Shown here piece after piece: positions 61,718 to 64,000 of a stretch of 64,000 nucleotides of DNA. A model generated the notes under the pieces. That model did not search any database. It was not told the origin of the DNA and was given only the letters and a program-made list of their open reading frames with translations. The translations under genes were made by a program, and so were the position numbers. Numbering within the stretch: position 1 is the stretch's first letter; each line of letters starts with the position of its first letter. The DNA comes from CBDAUN01 sp965200645 (GTDB lineage: Bacteria; Pseudomonadota; Gammaproteobacteria; Arenicellales; JAJDZL01). The stretch is taken from contig CBDAUN010000001.1 in NCBI GenBank assembly GCA_965200645.1, positions 124,001 through 188,000 of the forward strand, in the 5' to 3' direction.

Positions 61718-62287
61718 TTACCTTCTCGGCAGCGGCTCAAAAACACGGTCTGCCACCGACCAACCCTTGCTACTGGCTGTCAGTATCTGCATTGACGGTC
61801 CACCCTTGGTCCTCTCCCGACCTGCTGCACCTGGATTGATCACCCAAGGCTTTTCAGTCTGATCGATGACTCTGACGTGTGTATGACCGTAAGCAATAGC
61901 ACAAGCATAAGGATGTGCTTTACGCAACAGTTCATGGTAGCGCCTGGAGTCTTTAATTTCGTGGCCATGCTCCATTGCCAGATCCCCGCCCGGTAAACTT
62001 AACAAGCATTTATTTGGCAGGGTCTCAAGCGAACTAGTGTCCGTTGACTTCCACTTCCACGGCACATCGTTGTTGCCGACTACGGCAAAAACCATACTTG
62101 ACTTCGGCTGTAACTCATCCAGCACTGTCTGACTGCCAATATCACCCAAATGTGCCACAATGTCACACTCGTCAGTCACTATTTCAGCAATTCTGAAGTC
62201 AAGATATCCATGCGTGTCTGCCACCAACCCGACGGTAACTTTGTTTCCAGGCCAGTTGGATAAATCTATAGTGTCCATATAGATCAA
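61718..62287 (-). CDS. Metallophosphoesterase, YfcE/MJ0936 type
   Basis: The 189-residue protein carries the calcineurin-like metal motifs: VGLVADTHGYLD, VAHLGDIGS, VVGNNDVP, MEHGHE and YGHTHVRV. The final NPGAAGRERTKGGPSM is typical of this subfamily. Members are cytosolic phosphodiesterases of broad specificity. ATG 62278 is an alternative start. It follows the YkgJ-type gene by 29 bases on the same strand. Confidence 0.86.
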   Translation of the reverse strand: MIYMDTIDLSNWPGNKVTVGLVADTHGYLDFRIAEIVTDECDIVAHLGDIGSQTVLDELQPKSSMVFAVVGNNDVPWKWKSTDTSSLETLPNKCLLSLPGGDLAMEHGHEIKDSRRYHELLRKAHPYACAIAYGHTHVRVIDQTEKPWVINPGAAGRERTKGGPSMQILTASSKGWSVADRVFEPLPRR

Positions 62288-62316
62288 TTTAATTGAAGTT
62301 TAGGTGTCTTAGCTTA

Positions 62317-63177
62317 CTAGTTAAGATTCTGTTCTTTTATTTTCTTGCGCTGTGCCAAACGTGCAAGTCGCCGTTCCCGGGCATCGGTGCGGACATCAAT
62401 CGTGATAATTCCGAACAACACTTGATTTAGGTATCGCATAGCGAAATCCAGCAACATTTCCTCATCACTGGTCAGATGATGCATTTCATCTTCACTCAGA
62501 TCAAACACATCCTGAAAACTTTCAGTTTGAATGAACTCACGAAAACTGTCCAAGTCGTAACTGCACATATCAAACAACTGCATGCTTCTGTCAGTAGGTC
62601 GGCCAACGGTTGGCCCGCTTGAGCGCTTGCGCAGTACGATCTCTCGCCAGCGCGAATTCATATCATCGTACTTGTCGACTCCCTGATTGTGTCGATACTC
62701 GTCAACTGTTTGCTTTTTCGACTGTTCGTGTCCTCGGCAATGATCTTCCTTGACGACGAAAAAAATATCTTCGACAATCGCTGAGTCTTTCTTCCTCACA
62801 CCCATGTTTCCCAAAGCATAGTATCTGCAAGCTGCTGGTCTATCAGCATATACGGTGCAACCTTCTTCGGACAGAAACACGCATTCGGTAGTGCCAGGTT
62901 TTGTGTTCAACTTCAGTCCCGGAAGATCGTGATGGTCCATTGCAAACGGCGTGGTGTAGCGGCCGACGAACTCCTTTGACTCCATCTGGAAATAATTCTT
63001 CAACTGCACAATGTCATAAGGGGTAAGCGTGATGTCGATACTCCGGCAACATTCATTGAAACAACTGATTCCCTTAAAGCAATCGAACTGAAATTCACTT
63101 TTAGATGTCAATTCAACCGGTTCAATTGGAACCTTGTAAGGAGGTGCTCCTACAGAATCATTAGAAGTGATCTTCAC
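62317..63177 (-). CDS. YkgJ-family cysteine-cluster protein
   Basis: This 286-residue protein has the YkgJ metal-binding Cys pattern: FDCFKGISCFNECCRSIDITLTPYD, then CVFLSEEGCTVYADRPAACRYY. These Cys residues may bind zinc or an iron-sulfur cluster. The remainder is charged and helical. Start is GTG at 63177. Function is unknown. It is in an operon with the phosphoesterase. Confidence 0.8.
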   Translation of the reverse strand: MKITSNDSVGAPPYKVPIEPVELTSKSEFQFDCFKGISCFNECCRSIDITLTPYDIVQLKNYFQMESKEFVGRYTTPFAMDHHDLPGLKLNTKPGTTECVFLSEEGCTVYADRPAACRYYALGNMGVRKKDSAIVEDIFFVVKEDHCRGHEQSKKQTVDEYRHNQGVDKYDDMNSRWREIVLRKRSSGPTVGRPTDRSMQLFDMCSYDLDSFREFIQTESFQDVFDLSEDEMHHLTSDEEMLLDFAMRYLNQVLFGIITIDVRTDARERRLARLAQRKKIKEQNLN

Positions 63178-63345
63178 TATACTTCAAATGGATAAAACTA
63201 ACGGGAAGTGGGAGGTATTAAACCAAAAATAGTGCTCAGTTCACCTACAGTGCAACATTATGGCAAAATAATGTATGTAACTTAGCGAAATATTTTTTTA
63301 TTTATTAGTTTCATCAACTAGCTCCATGGTGTTCTAAAATCGGTA

Positions 63346-64000
63346 ATGACTGCTGTACTCGAGGTGAATAACGTCGTCAAGACGTTTGGTGGACTGACGG
63401 CGGTCGAACATTGCAGTCTACAGATCGAACAAGGCACAATCACTGGACTGATTGGTCCAAATGGGGCAGGTAAAACCACCTTATTTAACATTATCGCCGG
63501 TGAATTTGCCCCCGACTCCGGCACGGTGCGACTCGATGGAGAGGATGTAACGGGGCTGCCTGCCTACCGCATGTTCCAGCGACGTTTGCTCCGAACATTT
63601 CAAATCCCTCACGAATTTTCGCATTTATCAACAACGGAAAATCTAATGATGGTCCCCAGCGGTCAGGGTGGGGAAAACTTATTTAGAGCACTATTTCAGA
63701 GAGCAAAAGTACACAGCGAAGAAGCCGAGCTACAAAAAAAAGCGTTGGATGTCATTGACTTTATCGGTCTTTCACATGTCAAGAACGAATTAGCAGGAAA
63801 TCTATCGGGTGGTCAAAAGAAACTCCTCGAACTTGGCAGAACACTGATGGTGAATGCCAAAATTATTCTGTTGGACGAAATTGGTGCAGGGGTCAATCGG
63901 TCCCTGCTTAATATTCTGGCGCAGAACATTATTGAACTCAACCGCAAACAGCACATGACTTTCGTCATAATCGAGCACAACATGGAATTGATTTCCCGTT
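63346..64000 (+). CDS. Branched-chain amino acid ABC transporter ATPase (LivG type), 3' truncated
   Basis: The frame from ATG 63346 runs off the right edge. It has Walker A LIGPNGAGKTTLFNIIAG, LRTFQIPHEFSHLSTTENLM, a signature NLSGGQKKLLELGRTLM, Walker B IILLDEIGAGVN and switch IIEHNMELI. This matches LivG-type ATPases of branched-chain amino acid, urea or amide transporters. The partner genes lie beyond the window. Confidence 0.9.
   Translation, partial: MTAVLEVNNVVKTFGGLTAVEHCSLQIEQGTITGLIGPNGAGKTTLFNIIAGEFAPDSGTVRLDGEDVTGLPAYRMFQRRLLRTFQIPHEFSHLSTTENLMMVPSGQGGENLFRALFQRAKVHSEEAELQKKALDVIDFIGLSHVKNELAGNLSGGQKKLLELGRTLMVNAKIILLDEIGAGVNRSLLNILAQNIIELNRKQHMTFVIIEHNMELISR

Overview
The window looks like a chromosomal segment of a Gammaproteobacterium of moderate-to-low GC. 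The basis is gene content and order. Genes rpmB-rpmG lie next to coaBC-dut, and tRNA-Pro(UGG), tRNA-Arg(UCU) and tRNA-His(GUG) sit side by side, both arrangements familiar from that class. Dut and glutaredoxin closely match enterobacterial lengths and motifs. The many osmolyte and small-organic-acid uptake and breakdown genes (choline, hydroxyproline, TRAP-transported acids, MttB-type methyltransferase) suggest a marine or host-associated heterotroph. That ecological reading is inference.

Layout. 1-3.3 kb: end of ntrC, then the methyl-cycle pair metK-ahcY and a DUF465 gene. 3.3-9.1 kb: a small secreted peptide, a periplasmic rhodanese, a probable hydroxyproline-breakdown group (enolase-superfamily dehydratase, proline-racemase-family enzyme, beta-hydroxyacid dehydrogenase) and a glycerophosphodiester phosphodiesterase. 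9.3-14.2 kb: infA, a fatty acid desaturase, and a four-gene polar amino acid ABC transporter. 14.4-21.3 kb: an exonuclease-BRCT protein, an HNH nuclease, rpmG/rpmB, coaBC-dut-grx, an unassigned P-loop protein and metA. 21.3-27 kb: an MttB-type methyltransferase, a composition-distinct stretch with an Rpn-type nuclease, and a type II restriction-modification pair. 27.2-29 kb: a threonine dehydratase-like gene and three tRNA genes, one split by a group I intron. 29.1-34.6 kb: enoyl-CoA hydratase, Lrp-type regulator, acetoacetyl-CoA synthetase, an orphan SdhB-like iron-sulfur protein and an FAD-linked dehydrogenase. 35.1-39.5 kb: a defence island with a GmrSD-like protein, a DNA methyltransferase and a MutH/Sau3AI-like endonuclease. 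40.7-52.3 kb: a TRAP transporter coupled to a thiolase-fold protein, amidohydrolases, an acyl-CoA synthetase, membrane anchors and a flavoprotein of a succinate-dehydrogenase-like complex, and a two-subunit class I fumarase. 52.3-59.6 kb: a choline uptake and use operon (choX-choW-choV, class II aldolase, PhyH dioxygenase, dimethylglycine-dehydrogenase-like enzyme). 59.9-64 kb: ferredoxin plus FAD oxidoreductase, a phosphoesterase, a YkgJ-type protein and the start of a livG-like ATPase.

How the parts connect. Three uptake systems (polar amino acid, TRAP, choline) share one design: the binding-protein gene comes first, a strong hairpin follows its stop codon, then the membrane and ATPase genes. 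Acetoacetyl-CoA synthetase, the thiolase-fold protein, acyl-CoA synthetase, the SDH-like subunits and fumarase suggest feeding of short organic acids into the C4 branch of the TCA cycle. The choline operon and MttB homologue point to methylated-amine use, whose methyl groups would meet metK/ahcY. The most notable single item is a 222-nt group I intron inside tRNA-Arg(UCU). I saw no CRISPR array, rRNA gene or complete insertion sequence.
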